A stretch of DNA of 64,000 nucleotides, from assembly GCF_026240905.1 (NCBI RefSeq), contig NZ_JAPEVI010000003.1, forward strand, positions 4,280,501 to 4,344,500, written 5' to 3'. The stretch comes from Roseibium salinum (GTDB taxonomy: Bacteria > Pseudomonadota > Alphaproteobacteria > Rhizobiales > Stappiaceae). Positions 42,980 through 53,585 of the stretch are shown here, in pieces. Position 1 is the first letter of the stretch. Every line of letters starts with the position of its first letter. The notes beneath the pieces are model-generated. The model saw only the letters and a list, made by a program, of their open reading frames with translations. It ran no database searches and was not told the origin of the DNA. Position numbers and translations under genes: made by a program.

Positions 42980-45385
42980 CTAGCGGATATAGGCATCGGA
43001 CAACTCGACGGAGAGATGGGCGATCCGGTCGCGCAGGTCGGCCAAAGCATCGGTGGTCAGGGTCTTCGGCGTGGAAATCGCAAGGCTGGTGTGAACCTGC
43101 AGCACGGATCGGGCGGGAACCGAAAGATAGCCGTTTTCGGTCGCCCCCGGAAGCACGCCGATATGCTCCTTCATATCGCTCAGCTGATAGAGAATGGCCC
43201 TCGGATTCTTCGAGTCCATGGCAAGAAGGTCCAGCACCGTCGCATGGCTGAGCGAAACGGCATAGCGCCGGCTCATGGACATGGCGCTGTCGCCCACCTC
43301 CAGCAGCAGTTCCAGGGATCCTTCCGGGGCATCCGGCGCCGTGAAGACCGACAGGAGATCTGCCATCCGGTACGCCCGTTCAAGGGCCCGTCCGATGCTC
43401 AGGAAGCGCCAGCCGGTGAAGCGGTACATGTTTTCGTGAACCAGTCCGGAAAAGCCGGTGATCTTCCTGAGCAGCAACCCCATGGCCCGCGGCACATCCG
43501 CGTTTTCGTGCATGGCGTGCCGGGCGCCGTTGGCGGTCTGGGCGAGATCGTTGAGAGCCAGCCAGCCGTCGACGGAGAAGCGGTCGCGGACCTTGCCGGC
43601 GGCGGCGACCGCCGAGTGCAGCATGTCGCAAAGGCTCTCGGGGACCGGCGTATCGGGGGAGACGCCGGTCCCTTCCAGATAGGCCGAGGTCATCGCGACC
43701 AGCGGCGCATCCGGGTCCGCGGTTTCCATGAGGCGGGCATGATAGGCCCGCAGAAGGCGGACAGACCCCTCGGCCCGTTCAATATACCGGCCAAGCCAGA
43801 AGAGATTGTCGGCGGCGCGGGAGGGCAGGGTGCCCGTCTGGGATTTGAAGAACGGCGACTCGGTCTGGTGCAGGAGCGTTTCCTTGACCGGCCTCTGGTC
43901 GCCGACGATCCAGACATCGGCCGCCGATCCTCCCGCCTGCATCGCGATGGCGCTGGCATCCTCCGTCCGGCCGATGCGGGCAAAGCCCCCCGACATCACT
44001 TCCCAGCCGTTTGCCGTGCGCGCCAGGAAAACGCGCAGGCTCATCGGGCGCGGAACGAGCTGTCCGTCCTGATAGGACGGTGTGGTCGAAAGGGTGACGG
44101 CTTCCTGGCCGACGAGAGCGTCGGCCTTGTTGTCGATCCAGCTTTCCAGAATCCCCTTGTGGAACTTTTCGAAATCCTTGCCGAGAAAATCGGTCTGCGC
44201 GGAGGCAAACGGCAAGGCCGTCGAGAGCGCGGGGCTGAACATCATGGTCTCGGCGTGCTCTTTCACATATTGCCGGGTTGCCGCTTCGCCGCACCACCAG
44301 GTGGCGACATTCGGCAGTTTCAGCTTTTCGCCGAGCAGGTGTTTGCTGATGCGCGGCAGGAAGGCGAGCAGGGCGCGGGTTTCCAGGATGCCGGTGCCCA
44401 GGGCATTGACCATTGTCACCGAGCCGTGCCGCACCGCCTGAACCAGGCCGGGCGTGCCAAGTCGCGAGGTCTCGTTCATCTCCAGCGGGTCGGTCCAGGC
44501 GGCATCGAGACGCCGCCAGAGGACGCTGACCGGCTTGAGGCCGGAGACCGTGCGTACCATCAGCCGGCCGTCCCGCACGGTCAGATCCTCGCCCTCCAGC
44601 AGCATGAAGCCCAGATAGCGGGCGATATAGGCGTGCTCGAAATAAGTATCGTTCATGGGGCCGGGGGTCAGGATCGACACACGGCTGTCCGATTCTCCGC
44701 GCAATTCGACGAAATGGTCGCGGAAGCGGCGGAAGAACCCCGCGAGGCGGTGAACGTGCGCCTTCGCAAAGAACTCATTGAAGACACGCCCGGTGGCGAC
44801 CCGGTTTTCAAGGGCAAAGCCCGCACCGGAGGGCGCCTGCGCCCGGTCGCTGAGCACCCACCAGGTGCCGTCCGGACCGCGGCCGATTTCGAAGGCCAGG
44901 AAGTGGAGGAAATGGCCGGATTTGGGAGTGATGCCGACCAGGGGCCGTTGCCATTCCGGGCTCTTGGCGATGAGGCTTGCAGGAAGATACCCGTCCGCCA
45001 CCAGCCGGTTCTCACCATAGAGGTCGCCGACCACCTGCTCCAGAAGCTCGGCGCGCTGGATGAGCCCGGCGGAGATCTCCTCCCACTCGTCTTCGCCGAT
45101 GATGAGCGGAATATGGCTGAGCGGCCATTCCCGCTCGTTGGCGCCGTCCTGGCCGTAATGGCGGAAATAGACCCCGGCATCATTGAGATACTGGTTGCCC
45201 CGGGCAAAGCGGTCGCTGATCTGTTCCGGCGTCAGGGATGACAGGTAGTCCACGAAAGAACGCCAGACCGGCCGCACCTGGCCGTCCGGATTCAGGAGTT
45301 CGTCCGAAACGCCGGGATACGGGCGATAGGATTTCAGCAATCCGGGCCCCAGGTCACCAGTTTCTGCGGTTTCGTTCCGATTCAT
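42980..45385 (-). CDS. Circularly permuted ATP-grasp / alpha-E fusion protein
   Basis: An 801-residue fusion. Residues 1 to about 480 form a circularly permuted type 2 ATP-grasp domain (DUF404/DUF407; FRHYGQDGANEREWPLSHIP near residue 72, ILTPGPMNDTYFEHAYIARYLG near 240). Residues about 515-800 form an alpha-E domain (DUF403; SRAADNLFWLGRYIERAEG). Separate genes encode these in many bacteria. The ATP-grasp part is predicted to form amide or peptide bonds; the reaction is unknown. It lies 40 bp after the DUF2126 gene and about 90 bp before the small transglutaminase, a conserved trio. Confidence 0.9.
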   Translation of the reverse strand: MNRNETAETGDLGPGLLKSYRPYPGVSDELLNPDGQVRPVWRSFVDYLSSLTPEQISDRFARGNQYLNDAGVYFRHYGQDGANEREWPLSHIPLIIGEDEWEEISAGLIQRAELLEQVVGDLYGENRLVADGYLPASLIAKSPEWQRPLVGITPKSGHFLHFLAFEIGRGPDGTWWVLSDRAQAPSGAGFALENRVATGRVFNEFFAKAHVHRLAGFFRRFRDHFVELRGESDSRVSILTPGPMNDTYFEHAYIARYLGFMLLEGEDLTVRDGRLMVRTVSGLKPVSVLWRRLDAAWTDPLEMNETSRLGTPGLVQAVRHGSVTMVNALGTGILETRALLAFLPRISKHLLGEKLKLPNVATWWCGEAATRQYVKEHAETMMFSPALSTALPFASAQTDFLGKDFEKFHKGILESWIDNKADALVGQEAVTLSTTPSYQDGQLVPRPMSLRVFLARTANGWEVMSGGFARIGRTEDASAIAMQAGGSAADVWIVGDQRPVKETLLHQTESPFFKSQTGTLPSRAADNLFWLGRYIERAEGSVRLLRAYHARLMETADPDAPLVAMTSAYLEGTGVSPDTPVPESLCDMLHSAVAAAGKVRDRFSVDGWLALNDLAQTANGARHAMHENADVPRAMGLLLRKITGFSGLVHENMYRFTGWRFLSIGRALERAYRMADLLSVFTAPDAPEGSLELLLEVGDSAMSMSRRYAVSLSHATVLDLLAMDSKNPRAILYQLSDMKEHIGVLPGATENGYLSVPARSVLQVHTSLAISTPKTLTTDALADLRDRIAHLSVELSDAYIR

Positions 45386-45424
45386 CCATTACTTCCTCCC
45401 CGGACACCTTCGCGCCGAAGGTCC

Positions 45425-48400
45425 TCAGATGTTTTTCGGGCGCCTGAGGTCCAGGGTCAATGGGAATTCCGGATGCGGGAGTTCCACGTCCGGGACATAG
45501 AGGCCCGGGGTGTGTCCGTGCGGTTCGAACCGGGCAAGCCTGCGCGCCTCCGCCTCGTTGCCGTTGACCGGAAATGTTTCGTAGCTGCGGCCGCCGGGAT
45601 GGGCCACGTGATAGACGCAGCCGCCGAGCGCCCGTCCGCTCCAACGGTCGAAGATATCGAAGGTCAGCGGCGCGTCAACCGGATGGACCGGATGGAGCGC
45701 CATGGCGGGCTGCCAGGCCTTGTAGCGGACGCCGGCAACGGAAACGCCGTTGGCTTCGGTTTTCCGCAGCGGCATCATGCGGCGGTTGCAGGTGACGATG
45801 TAGCGTTCCGGATCGCTGGTGGAGAGCTTGACCTGCAGCCGTTCGGTGGAACTGTCCGTGTAGCGGACCGTGCCGCCGATGGCGCCGGTTTCGCCCAGCA
45901 CGTGCCAGGGTTCAAGTGCCTGCCGCAGTTCCAGGTGCACGCCCTCCACCTCGACCTCGCCGCAGAACGGGAAGCGGAACTCGGCCTGGGCCTCGAACCA
46001 TTCCGGGCGCATGGCAAAGCCATGGTGCTCCAGATCCCGCAGCACGTCGAGGAAATCGGTCCACACGTAGTGCGGCAGCATGAAACGATCGTGAAGCGCC
46101 GTGCCCCAGCGCGTGAGGTTGCCGGAAAGGGGATGCTGCCAGAGCCGGGCAATCAGGGCCCTCAGGAGAAGTTGCTGCGAAAGGCTCATGCGCGGGTCGG
46201 GCGGCATTTCAAAGCCGCGGAACTCGACAAGACCGAGACGACCGGTCGGGCCGTCAGGGGAATAGAGCTTGTCGACACAGATCTCGGCGCGGTGCGTATT
46301 GCCCGTCACATCCACCAGGAGGTTGCGCAGCAGCCGGTCGAGCAGCCAGGGGAAGGGCGCGGGCCCCTCGTTGGGCCGATGGATCTGCGAAAGGGCGACT
46401 TCCAGTTCGTAGAGGCCGTCATGCCGTGCCTCGTCGACGCGCGGCGCCTGGGATGTGGGGCCGATGAACAGGCCGGAGAAAAGATACGAGAGGCTCGGAT
46501 GCCGCTGCCAGTGGAGGATGAGGCTGCGCAGAAGGTCGGGCCGGCGCAGGAACGGGCTGTCGAGCGGCGTGGCTCCGCCGACAACCACGTGATTGCCGCC
46601 GCCGGTGCCGGTGTGTTTGCCGTCGATCATGAACTTGTCGGCGCCGAGCCTGGTCTGGCGGGCCTCCTCATAAACGCCTTCGGTGATCGCGACACAGTCC
46701 TTCCAGCTTTCGGCCGGATGCACGTTGACCTCGATCACACCCGGATCCGGGGCGACGCGGATGACGTTCATGCGCGGGTCGGGCGGCGGCGGATAGCCTT
46801 CGATATGGACGGGCAGGCCGAGATCCGCTGCAGCGGTTTCCGCCGCGGCGATCAGTTCCAGATAGTCCTCGAGGGCTTCCACCGGCGGCATGAACACGCA
46901 CAGGCGTCCGTCGCGGGGCTCTACGGACAAGGCGGTTCTGACGGTGGTGTCGCCGATTTCTCCTTCCGGCAACGTCTGCTCGCGTCTGTCCTGCTGATCG
47001 CCGCTGGCAGTGAAGCGGGCAACGTCCTGTGGGCGTTCCGGGACCGGTCCGACGGGGAACTCCGGCAAGGGGCCGCGAGGCACTGTCGGATCGGCAATGT
47101 TGACAAAGGGATATTGCGCCGGAGGCACGTAGGGGAGCGACTCAAGGGGGAGGCGGTATCCCACCGGACTGTCGCCGGGAACCAGGAACAGCGCATTGCG
47201 GCGCAGTTCCCATCGTTCGGAGCGCCAGCGCGGGCCGGTGGCCTTCGATTGCCACCGCTGGATGGGAAGGATATGGCCCGAGGGGGTCGTGAGGCCGCGG
47301 TCGAAGACACGGGCGATGCGATGGCGCGCCTCCGCATCCTCGAGCCTGGAATTCTCGGGCGTGACGTTCTCGGGCAGATTGGCTTCCTTGACCAGCCAGA
47401 CGGCCGGATCCTCATAGGCGGGAACCACATAGTCCGGATCGATGTCCAGCCGATCGGCAATCTTCTGCAGCAGGGTGGCCGACTTCTCCGCGTCGGCCCC
47501 GGTTTCCCGGCCTTCTTCGGCGATCAGGTCCGGTTCGTGCCAGATCGGTTTCTCGTCGCGGCGCCAGTAGAGCGAAAACGTCCAGCGGGGCAGGGTTTCG
47601 CCCGGATACCACTTGCCCTGACCGTAGTGGAGGAACCCGCCGGGAGCGAAACGTTTGCGCAGGCGGCGGATCAGGATATCCGCCTTCTCGCGCTTTGTCG
47701 GGCCGACCGCCTCTGTGTTCCACTCGTCGGATTCGAAATCGTCGATCGAGACGAAGGTTGGCTCGCCGCCCATGGTCAGGCGGACATCCTCCTGAACCAG
47801 GATCCGGTCGACCTCGTCCCCCAGCGTGTTGAGCGCCGTCCAGGCTTCCTCGGAAAAAGGCTTGGTGATGCGCGGATGCTCGGCCACCCGGCTGACTTTC
47901 ATGTCGAACGAAAAGTCGACATTCGCGTCGCTCGCCATGCCGACGATCGGAGCCGCGTTCGAATAGTGGGGTGTCGCGGCGAGGGGAATGTGGCTTTCCC
48001 CGGTCAACAGGCCGGAGGTCGGATCAAGGCCGATCCAGCCGGCTCCGGGCAGGTAGACCTCCGCCCAGGCGTGCAGGTCGGTGAAGTCATGGTCGGTTCC
48101 CGAAGGGCCGTCCAGGGCCTCCACGTCCGGTTTCAGCTGGATGAGATATCCGGAGACGAAACGGGCGGCGAAGCCGAGGTGGCGCAGGGCCTGGACAAGC
48201 AGCCAGCTGGAATCGCGACAGGAGCCGGTTCCCTTTTCGAAGGTCTCCTCAGGTGTCTGCACACCCGGTTCCAGCCGGATGACGTAGCCGACTTCGCGCG
48301 CAACACTGGCGTTGAGCCCGACGATGAAATCGATCGTCCGCTGTTTCTCCCGCGGCACCCTGTCGAGAAATGCCTTCAGGCGGGGACCGGCAGGGTCCGT

Positions 48401-48757
48401 GCGCCGGTAGATCTGCAAGTCCTCCCGCAGCTCCTCCGGATAGTCGAACGGCCAGTCCTCGGCGCTTTCCTCCACGAAGAAGTCGAAGGGATTGTAGACG
48501 GACATGTCGGCGACAATGTCCACTTCGATCTTGAATTCGCGAACCGGCTCGGGAAAGACGAACCGGGCCAGCCAGTTGCCGTAAGGGTCCTGCTGGTGAT
48601 TGACGAAATGCCCTTTGGGGGAAACCTTCAGCGAGTGGGACAGAACGCGGGTGCGGCTGTGCGGCGCCGGGCGGAGCCGGATAATCTGAGGGCTCAACGT
48701 GACCGGTCGGTCGTATTTGTAGTGGGTCAGGTGATAAATGCTGGCACGAATGGACAT
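45425..48757 (-). CDS. Transglutaminase-DUF2126 fusion protein
   Basis: An 1110-residue protein. The N-terminal transglutaminase beta domain and core span about residues 1-290, with triad Cys180 (GSCRDSSW), His229 (DLHAWAEVY) and Asp245 (GLDPTSG). The remaining 800 residues are DUF2126, a glutamine-synthetase/amidoligase-like domain ([15 protein letters not shown] near 330, [14 protein letters not shown] near 712). ATG 48757 is preferred to a TTG one codon upstream; AGGG precedes it. It heads the operon with the ATP-grasp/alpha-E and small transglutaminase genes. A peptide-modifying or peptide-cleaving system is a published-style prediction; the target is unknown. Confidence 0.9.
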   Translation of the reverse strand: MSIRASIYHLTHYKYDRPVTLSPQIIRLRPAPHSRTRVLSHSLKVSPKGHFVNHQQDPYGNWLARFVFPEPVREFKIEVDIVADMSVYNPFDFFVEESAEDWPFDYPEELREDLQIYRRTDPAGPRLKAFLDRVPREKQRTIDFIVGLNASVAREVGYVIRLEPGVQTPEETFEKGTGSCRDSSWLLVQALRHLGFAARFVSGYLIQLKPDVEALDGPSGTDHDFTDLHAWAEVYLPGAGWIGLDPTSGLLTGESHIPLAATPHYSNAAPIVGMASDANVDFSFDMKVSRVAEHPRITKPFSEEAWTALNTLGDEVDRILVQEDVRLTMGGEPTFVSIDDFESDEWNTEAVGPTKREKADILIRRLRKRFAPGGFLHYGQGKWYPGETLPRWTFSLYWRRDEKPIWHEPDLIAEEGRETGADAEKSATLLQKIADRLDIDPDYVVPAYEDPAVWLVKEANLPENVTPENSRLEDAEARHRIARVFDRGLTTPSGHILPIQRWQSKATGPRWRSERWELRRNALFLVPGDSPVGYRLPLESLPYVPPAQYPFVNIADPTVPRGPLPEFPVGPVPERPQDVARFTASGDQQDRREQTLPEGEIGDTTVRTALSVEPRDGRLCVFMPPVEALEDYLELIAAAETAAADLGLPVHIEGYPPPPDPRMNVIRVAPDPGVIEVNVHPAESWKDCVAITEGVYEEARQTRLGADKFMIDGKHTGTGGGNHVVVGGATPLDSPFLRRPDLLRSLILHWQRHPSLSYLFSGLFIGPTSQAPRVDEARHDGLYELEVALSQIHRPNEGPAPFPWLLDRLLRNLLVDVTGNTHRAEICVDKLYSPDGPTGRLGLVEFRGFEMPPDPRMSLSQQLLLRALIARLWQHPLSGNLTRWGTALHDRFMLPHYVWTDFLDVLRDLEHHGFAMRPEWFEAQAEFRFPFCGEVEVEGVHLELRQALEPWHVLGETGAIGGTVRYTDSSTERLQVKLSTSDPERYIVTCNRRMMPLRKTEANGVSVAGVRYKAWQPAMALHPVHPVDAPLTFDIFDRWSGRALGGCVYHVAHPGGRSYETFPVNGNEAEARRLARFEPHGHTPGLYVPDVELPHPEFPLTLDLRRPKNI

Positions 48758-48872
48758 CAAGAGACCCTGATCTGCGACGGCACGGAATTGCGGCCCCTAG
48801 GCTTTCACAAAACGGCAGCCCGTACCACGTCTTTCTCCCGACACGCGAAAACCGCCGGCCGCCCGTTCCGCG

Positions 48873-49782
48873 TCATCTGCCGTCGTCACCGTCGGGGTCG
48901 GAAAATGTGGCCGGGTCGAACCAGTAAGAGCGCTCCTGAAGTGGCGTCTCCCGCCCCAGGTTGGTGTTGACCAGCGTGAAGATCTTCCGGTCGGCCAGAC
49001 GGGCGCGCGCAATGTCGGTGCGGTGATAGGCAAGAAAGTGCTCGTCGAACGAGCCGTCCGCTATCATCCGTTTCAGTCCGGTTTCGATCTGCCGTGCGAG
49101 CTCGGGATGCGCCGGACTGACAAAGAAGTACGTCGGAAGCGGAATGAACAGGCATATGGATTGTTCGACAACGAGGTTCTCGTTCTGGCTTGAGAAGCTG
49201 GCCTGCTCATTGAAAGCCTCGTTTATGCCCCTCCCGAATGTGATGAAGCGCCGCAGCTTGAGCATCCGGAAGAGCATGTCGTAGTCATGGCTGACGACAA
49301 CATTGAAACCAGCGTCCTCCATTACACGCCGTGTCGACCACTGGGCTCCCGATCCGGTTGGAAAAGCCATGAGGTCCTCAAGCGAGATCGACTTTTGCGA
49401 GGGCGGCCTGATCCTGCTGATTGATCAGGAACAACCTGTAGCCCTGAATGCCCTTTCGGATGGGGATGCGGATCGGGATCAGCTTCTCTTCCCAGCCCGG
49501 TTTCGGAGCTTCGGCGACGACATGAATGTTCCGGCCCGTGATCAGCTCCTGCAGCACGCGGTCCCGCGAATACTCCGCTTGTGCGTGCACGACCTTGGCC
49601 GGAACGCCGGCCTTTTCCAGCGATTTTGCCAGCAGGATTTCAACATAACGATAGCGGTCGTCCCCATTGCCGTAAGGCTTGAGCGTGATGACCGGTGCAT
49701 TCTCCGGAGCGGCTTGCGACGGGCCGACAAACGCAAGTATTAAGGAAAGTGCCAATATTGCGTTTCGACTTAACGTATGCAT
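48873..49782 (-). pseudogene. Amino-acid-type (SBP_bac_3) periplasmic binding protein, single-base frameshift
   Basis: The N-terminal part runs from ATG 49782 with a signal peptide (ending SQAAPE) to AKVDLA and a stop at 49378. The rest (EDLMAFPTGSGAQW, then GFNVVVSHDYDMLFRML, RGINEAF) continues in another frame to 48873. One extra base near 49384-49386 (GATCTCG where GATTCG is expected, coding strand) separates them. Repaired, it would be about 303 residues, normal for these periplasmic proteins. It has no permease or ATPase neighbours. A GTG at 49797 is an alternative start; neither has a clear ribosome site. Confidence 0.8.
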
Positions 49783-50139
49783 TTCGGTGTCCGGCACAAA
49801 TAATACGAGTAGTGAGACGTCTGATGGAGTTGAATTGTTCTTCTTTCGCGTATTTAGTCAATCTTTTTTGTTGTAGTATTTAGATATTTACTAAAACCTC
49901 AGCGCACGTAGCGGTTGTATTTACTTCTTTGGTCTGGCTTTGAATGCTGTTCATGCCGCGCTGGGGCAGGTATAAGAGATTTATGGTGCACAACTGCTTT
50001 CCGCCGATGGGGCAGGAAAAAGGTGCGGCTATACTGGACCGCTTCGTGCATACAACTCGGCGGTCGGCGCGCCGCACTCCCGGGCCAACTCGTGTTCCCG
50101 GTCGAATGCACGGCGACCTGGAAGCCGTGGAACAGGAAG
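49783..50139. other. AT-rich divergent control region
   Basis: 357 bp between divergent binding-protein genes. The stretch 49800-49930 is far more AT-rich than its surroundings and holds an imperfect inverted repeat TAGTA-N10-TACTA near 49875. It probably carries both promoters; no gene is supported. Confidence 0.4.
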
Positions 50140-51231
50140 ATGATGGTCTTACGATTGCTTTTGGTCTGGTGTTTCTGGATGTTTGCAGGCGCCGTCCACG
50201 CCGCCGATTTCCGCGTGACCTTTATCAATCCGGGCGGCGAAAGCGGGTTCTGGGGCGAGGTCTCCAAAACCATGGCCGCCGCCGCCGCCGATCTTGACGT
50301 GGAACTGGAGATCCTCTACGCGGACCGGCAGCTCTACCGTATGGAGGCTCTGCTCCAGCAGCGCCTGGATCAGGGCGATCTTCCGGACTACTTCATTCTC
50401 GTGAACGAAAATCAGGCGGCCGCGCGGCTGCTTCAACTGCTCGACGGCAAGCCCAGCAAGATCTTCTTTTTGTTGAACAAGCTCACCGCGAAGCAGATGA
50501 TGATGCTCGAGCGTCGGAATATCACGATGGACAACATCGTTGCGTCGATCATTCCGGACAATGAGATCGCCGGCTACGACATGGCCCAGTCTCTTTTTGA
50601 CCGTGCACGGCAGCTCAATCCGGACGACGAGGAGATACGATTGCTTGCGCTGACGGGCGACACGACCACGCCCGCCGGTCTTCAAAGGGAACTGGGGATG
50701 CAGCGGGCAGTTGCCGACAATTACGACGTGAAGCTGCTCCACGCGATCCCTGCGGAGTGGAACGAAGAGATCGGCTACCAGCGCGCGGCGAGCGTGTTCA
50801 AACGGACCGAAGTGGACGTCGTCTGGGGTGCCAATGACGACATCGCCCTGGGTGCGCTGAAAGCTGCCAGGGAGGCCGGCCTGACCCCGGGGCAGGATAT
50901 CCTGTTCGCCGGGCTCAACTGGTCGTCGCGCGGCATGGAGGCCGTGCGGAACGGCGAGATGACCATGACCCATGGCGGGCACTTCTTTGCCGGGGCCTGG
51001 TCCATCGTCATGCTGCGCGACCACTTCTTCCGGGAAATCGAGGGCGAGTTCTTCGTCAACGTGCTCTTTAAGATGTCTCCGATCACCGGCGAAAACGTCG
51101 ACCTCTATATCGGGCGTCTGGGAGACGGGGACTGGGACAGGATCGATTTCAGCCGGTTCTGCAAGAGCGTCTCCGGGCGCAGCCACTACGACTTCTCCTC
51201 GGAAGCGATTCTTGCCGCGGCGGCGAGCTGA
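50140..51231 (+). CDS. Type 1 periplasmic sugar-binding protein, orphan
   Basis: A 363-residue protein with a signal peptide (LLLVWCFWMFAGAVHAAD) and a Peripla_BP_4-type fold (TFINPGGESGFWGEVSKTM, then VWGANDDIALGALKAAREAG near 230 and FAGLNWSSRGMEAVRNGEMTMT near 258). No ABC permease or ATPase lies nearby, so it may serve a distant transporter or act as a sensor partner. Two adjacent ATGs (50140, 50143) follow ACAGGAAG; the longer upstream frame is not protein-like. Confidence 0.82.
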   Translation: MMVLRLLLVWCFWMFAGAVHAADFRVTFINPGGESGFWGEVSKTMAAAAADLDVELEILYADRQLYRMEALLQQRLDQGDLPDYFILVNENQAAARLLQLLDGKPSKIFFLLNKLTAKQMMMLERRNITMDNIVASIIPDNEIAGYDMAQSLFDRARQLNPDDEEIRLLALTGDTTTPAGLQRELGMQRAVADNYDVKLLHAIPAEWNEEIGYQRAASVFKRTEVDVVWGANDDIALGALKAAREAGLTPGQDILFAGLNWSSRGMEAVRNGEMTMTHGGHFFAGAWSIVMLRDHFFREIEGEFFVNVLFKMSPITGENVDLYIGRLGDGDWDRIDFSRFCKSVSGRSHYDFSSEAILAAAAS

Positions 51232-51347
51232 AGCCCCCGGCCAGGATTGACTCCACCCTAACATGCTGAAATCTCTCCTACCCAACCCGGTCTCCACAGC
51301 GTTATAGATGGCTGGCGGAGCCATTGAATGCCGGTTGGGAGAGACTT

Positions 51348-52202
51348 ATGACGGACAAGAACAAGCCTGACGGCGCCTATGATCCGGAAACGGAAGGCGC
51401 GGAAATAGCGTTTTCGGACAAGATGTCCTACGGCGATTACCTGGGGCTGCCGCAGATCCTGTCGGCACAGAACCCCTTGTCCAGTGCTCCCGACGAACTG
51501 CTATTCATCATCCAGCACCAGACCTCCGAGCTCTGGATGAAACTCATGCTGCACGAATTGAACGCGGCGCGGCAGGCAATCGCGGACGATCACCTGCCTC
51601 AGGCAATGAAGCTGCTTGCCCGGGTGAGCCGGATCATGGAGCAGCTCAATTCCGCCTGGGACGTGCTGCGCACGATGACCCCCAGCGACTATACCCAGTT
51701 CCGGGATGATCTCGGCATGTCGTCGGGCTTTCAGTCCCTGCAATACCGCCTGATCGAATTTGCGCTCGGCAATCGGAACCTGGCGATGGTCAAACCGCAC
51801 GAACACGATCCGGAGAGCGTTCGGCGCCTTCGCGAAGAGCTTGACCGGCCAAGTCTCTATCAGGCGGTGCTGTCCCTTGCCCGCCGGCGCGGCCTTGACG
51901 TGCCTGACGCCGTCACGGCCTCGCCGTCATCGGAGCCGCATCAGGAAATTCCCGAGATCATGGCAATGTGGCAGACGGTCTACCACGATCCGGCCGCGCA
52001 TTGGGCGCTTTACGAAGTCGGCGAGAAGCTGGTGGACCTGGAAGACTATTTCCGCCGCTGGCGCTTCAACCACGTGACCACGGTCGAGCGCGTGATCGGT
52101 TTCAAGCGGGGCACCGGCGGCACCGGCGGCGTCTCCTATCTGAAGCGCATGCTGGAGGTCGAATTGTTTCCCGAACTGTGGCACGTCAGAACGGCGCTTT
52201 AG
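51348..52202 (+). CDS. kynA: Tryptophan 2,3-dioxygenase
   Basis: A 284-residue haem dioxygenase that opens the indole ring of tryptophan to N-formylkynurenine. Family motifs are present: [16 protein letters not shown] near residue 27, [22 protein letters not shown] near 52 with the haem-pocket His/Arg context, and [21 protein letters not shown] near the C-terminus. GGGAGAG lies before ATG 51348; a TTG at 51324 is less likely. kynB and kynU are not in the window. A binding-protein gene follows 208 bp later. Confidence 0.96.
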   Translation: MTDKNKPDGAYDPETEGAEIAFSDKMSYGDYLGLPQILSAQNPLSSAPDELLFIIQHQTSELWMKLMLHELNAARQAIADDHLPQAMKLLARVSRIMEQLNSAWDVLRTMTPSDYTQFRDDLGMSSGFQSLQYRLIEFALGNRNLAMVKPHEHDPESVRRLREELDRPSLYQAVLSLARRRGLDVPDAVTASPSSEPHQEIPEIMAMWQTVYHDPAAHWALYEVGEKLVDLEDYFRRWRFNHVTTVERVIGFKRGTGGTGGVSYLKRMLEVELFPELWHVRTAL

Positions 52203-52410
52203 GGTACGGGCCAGATGCAGGTTCCACATCCGCGAATGTGCCGATAGAGTGTCCTGAAGGCTTCAACAGAAAGCCTTGGCGGATCGGCCTTGCTTCTGCG
52301 CCGGCAGGTGCAGGCAGACAGGCTGATCGGTTCTGAAAACTTGGAACATCCTGTCCGGATTCACCTGAATGCGGGGATGCTCCGGGAGATTGAAAAGAGG
52401 GGAGAATCCA

Positions 52411-53547
52411 ATGTTGAAAAGTCTTGCTGCAGCAGCAAGCCTGGTGGCGATCCTGTCCGCAAATGCGGTCGCCGAGCCGGTGAAGGTCGGCATGATCACG
52501 ACGTTGTCGGGCGGCGGCGCCGGTCTCGGCATCGACGTGCGCGACGGCTTCATGCTGGCGGTGAAGCAATCGGGCATTAAAGAGATCGAGGTGATCATCG
52601 AGGACGATCAGCGCAAGCCCGATGTCGCCGTCCAGCTTGCCGACAAGATGGTGCAGGCGGAGAAGGTCGACGTGCTGACCGGCATCATCTGGTCGAACCT
52701 GGCCATGGCCGTCATTCCTTCGGTCACCGCGCAGGGCAAGTTCTACCTGTCGCCGAATGCCGGTCCGTCCCAGCTTGCCGGCAAGGGCTGCCATCCCGAC
52801 TATTTCAACGTCGCCTGGCAGAATGACAACCTGCATGAGGCGGCCGGCGCCTATGCCAAGGAGGCGGGCTTCGAGAAGAGCTTCATCCTGGCGCCGAACT
52901 ACCCGGCGGGCCAGGACGCCCTGACCGGTTACAAGCGCTTCTACGACGGCGAACTTGCCGGCGAGATCTACACCAAGCTCGGCCAGACCGACTATGCCGC
53001 CGAACTTGCCCAGATCCGGGCCTCTGGCGCCGACAGCGTGTTCTTCTTCCTGCCCGGCGGCATGGGGATTTCCTTCCTGAAGCAATATGCCGACAGCGGC
53101 ATCGACCTTCCGGTGGTCGGCCCGGCCTTCTCCTTCGACCAGGGCATCCTGCAGGCGGTCGGCGATGCGGCGCTCGGGGTGAAGAACACCAGCCAGTGGA
53201 GCAAGGACATCGACAACGAAACCAACAAGGCCTTTGTCGAAAGCTTCCAGGCCGAATACGGCCGCCTGCCGTCGCTCTATGCGTCGCAGGGCTTCGACAC
53301 CGCCAACCTGCTGCTCTCCGCCATGGCGAAGGCGGACGTGAACGACGCGGACGCCTTCCGGGCGGCGCTGGAAGAGGCCGACTTCAAGTCGACCCGCGGC
53401 AATTTCAGGTTCGGTCCGAACCACCATCCGATCCAGGACATCTATGTCCGCGAAGTGATCAAGGAGGGTGACGTCTACACCAACAAGATCATCGGCACCG
53501 CACTCACCGATCATGCAGATGCCTATGCAGCCGAGTGCGAGATGTAG
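52411..53547 (+). CDS. Branched-chain/aromatic-type ABC substrate-binding protein (LivK-like), orphan
   Basis: A 378-residue Peripla_BP_6 protein with a signal peptide (LAAAASLVAILSANAVAEP). It has VGMITTLSGGGAGLGIDVRDGFMLA-type opening, KGCHPDYFNVAWQNDN near 129, and SFQAEYGRLPSLYASQGFDTANLL near 280. This subgroup is often found with aromatic-acid or tryptophan-pathway genes; kynA lies just upstream. No permease or ATPase gene accompanies it. AGAGGGGAG precedes the ATG. Ligand unproven. Confidence 0.88.
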   Translation: MLKSLAAAASLVAILSANAVAEPVKVGMITTLSGGGAGLGIDVRDGFMLAVKQSGIKEIEVIIEDDQRKPDVAVQLADKMVQAEKVDVLTGIIWSNLAMAVIPSVTAQGKFYLSPNAGPSQLAGKGCHPDYFNVAWQNDNLHEAAGAYAKEAGFEKSFILAPNYPAGQDALTGYKRFYDGELAGEIYTKLGQTDYAAELAQIRASGADSVFFFLPGGMGISFLKQYADSGIDLPVVGPAFSFDQGILQAVGDAALGVKNTSQWSKDIDNETNKAFVESFQAEYGRLPSLYASQGFDTANLLLSAMAKADVNDADAFRAALEEADFKSTRGNFRFGPNHHPIQDIYVREVIKEGDVYTNKIIGTALTDHADAYAAECEM

Positions 53548-53555
53548 TTGGCTCT

Positions 53556-53585
53556 GCCGGGTGCGGCCTCATCGCCGCACCCGGC
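53556..53585 (+). terminator. Hairpin after the LivK-like gene
   Basis: GCCGGGTGCGGC and its complement (12-bp perfect arms) around a CTCATC loop, starting 8 bases after the stop. No T-tract follows, so Rho-independent termination is uncertain. Confidence 0.6.

Noticed and set aside
42617..45241. Long plus-strand open frame opposite the ATP-grasp/alpha-E gene
   Set aside because: Same GC effect; the sequence is low in hydrophobic core patterns and has no family resemblance.
45473..48970. A very long open frame (over 1100 codons) on the plus strand opposite the DUF2126 gene
   Set aside because: High GC in third codon positions keeps the opposite strand free of stops; the plus-strand translation has no recognisable domain, while the minus strand encodes an intact transglutaminase-DUF2126 protein.
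49875..49895. TAGTA-N10-TACTA as a regulator binding site
   Set aside because: Arms are only 5 bp in an AT-rich stretch, so chance occurrence is likely.
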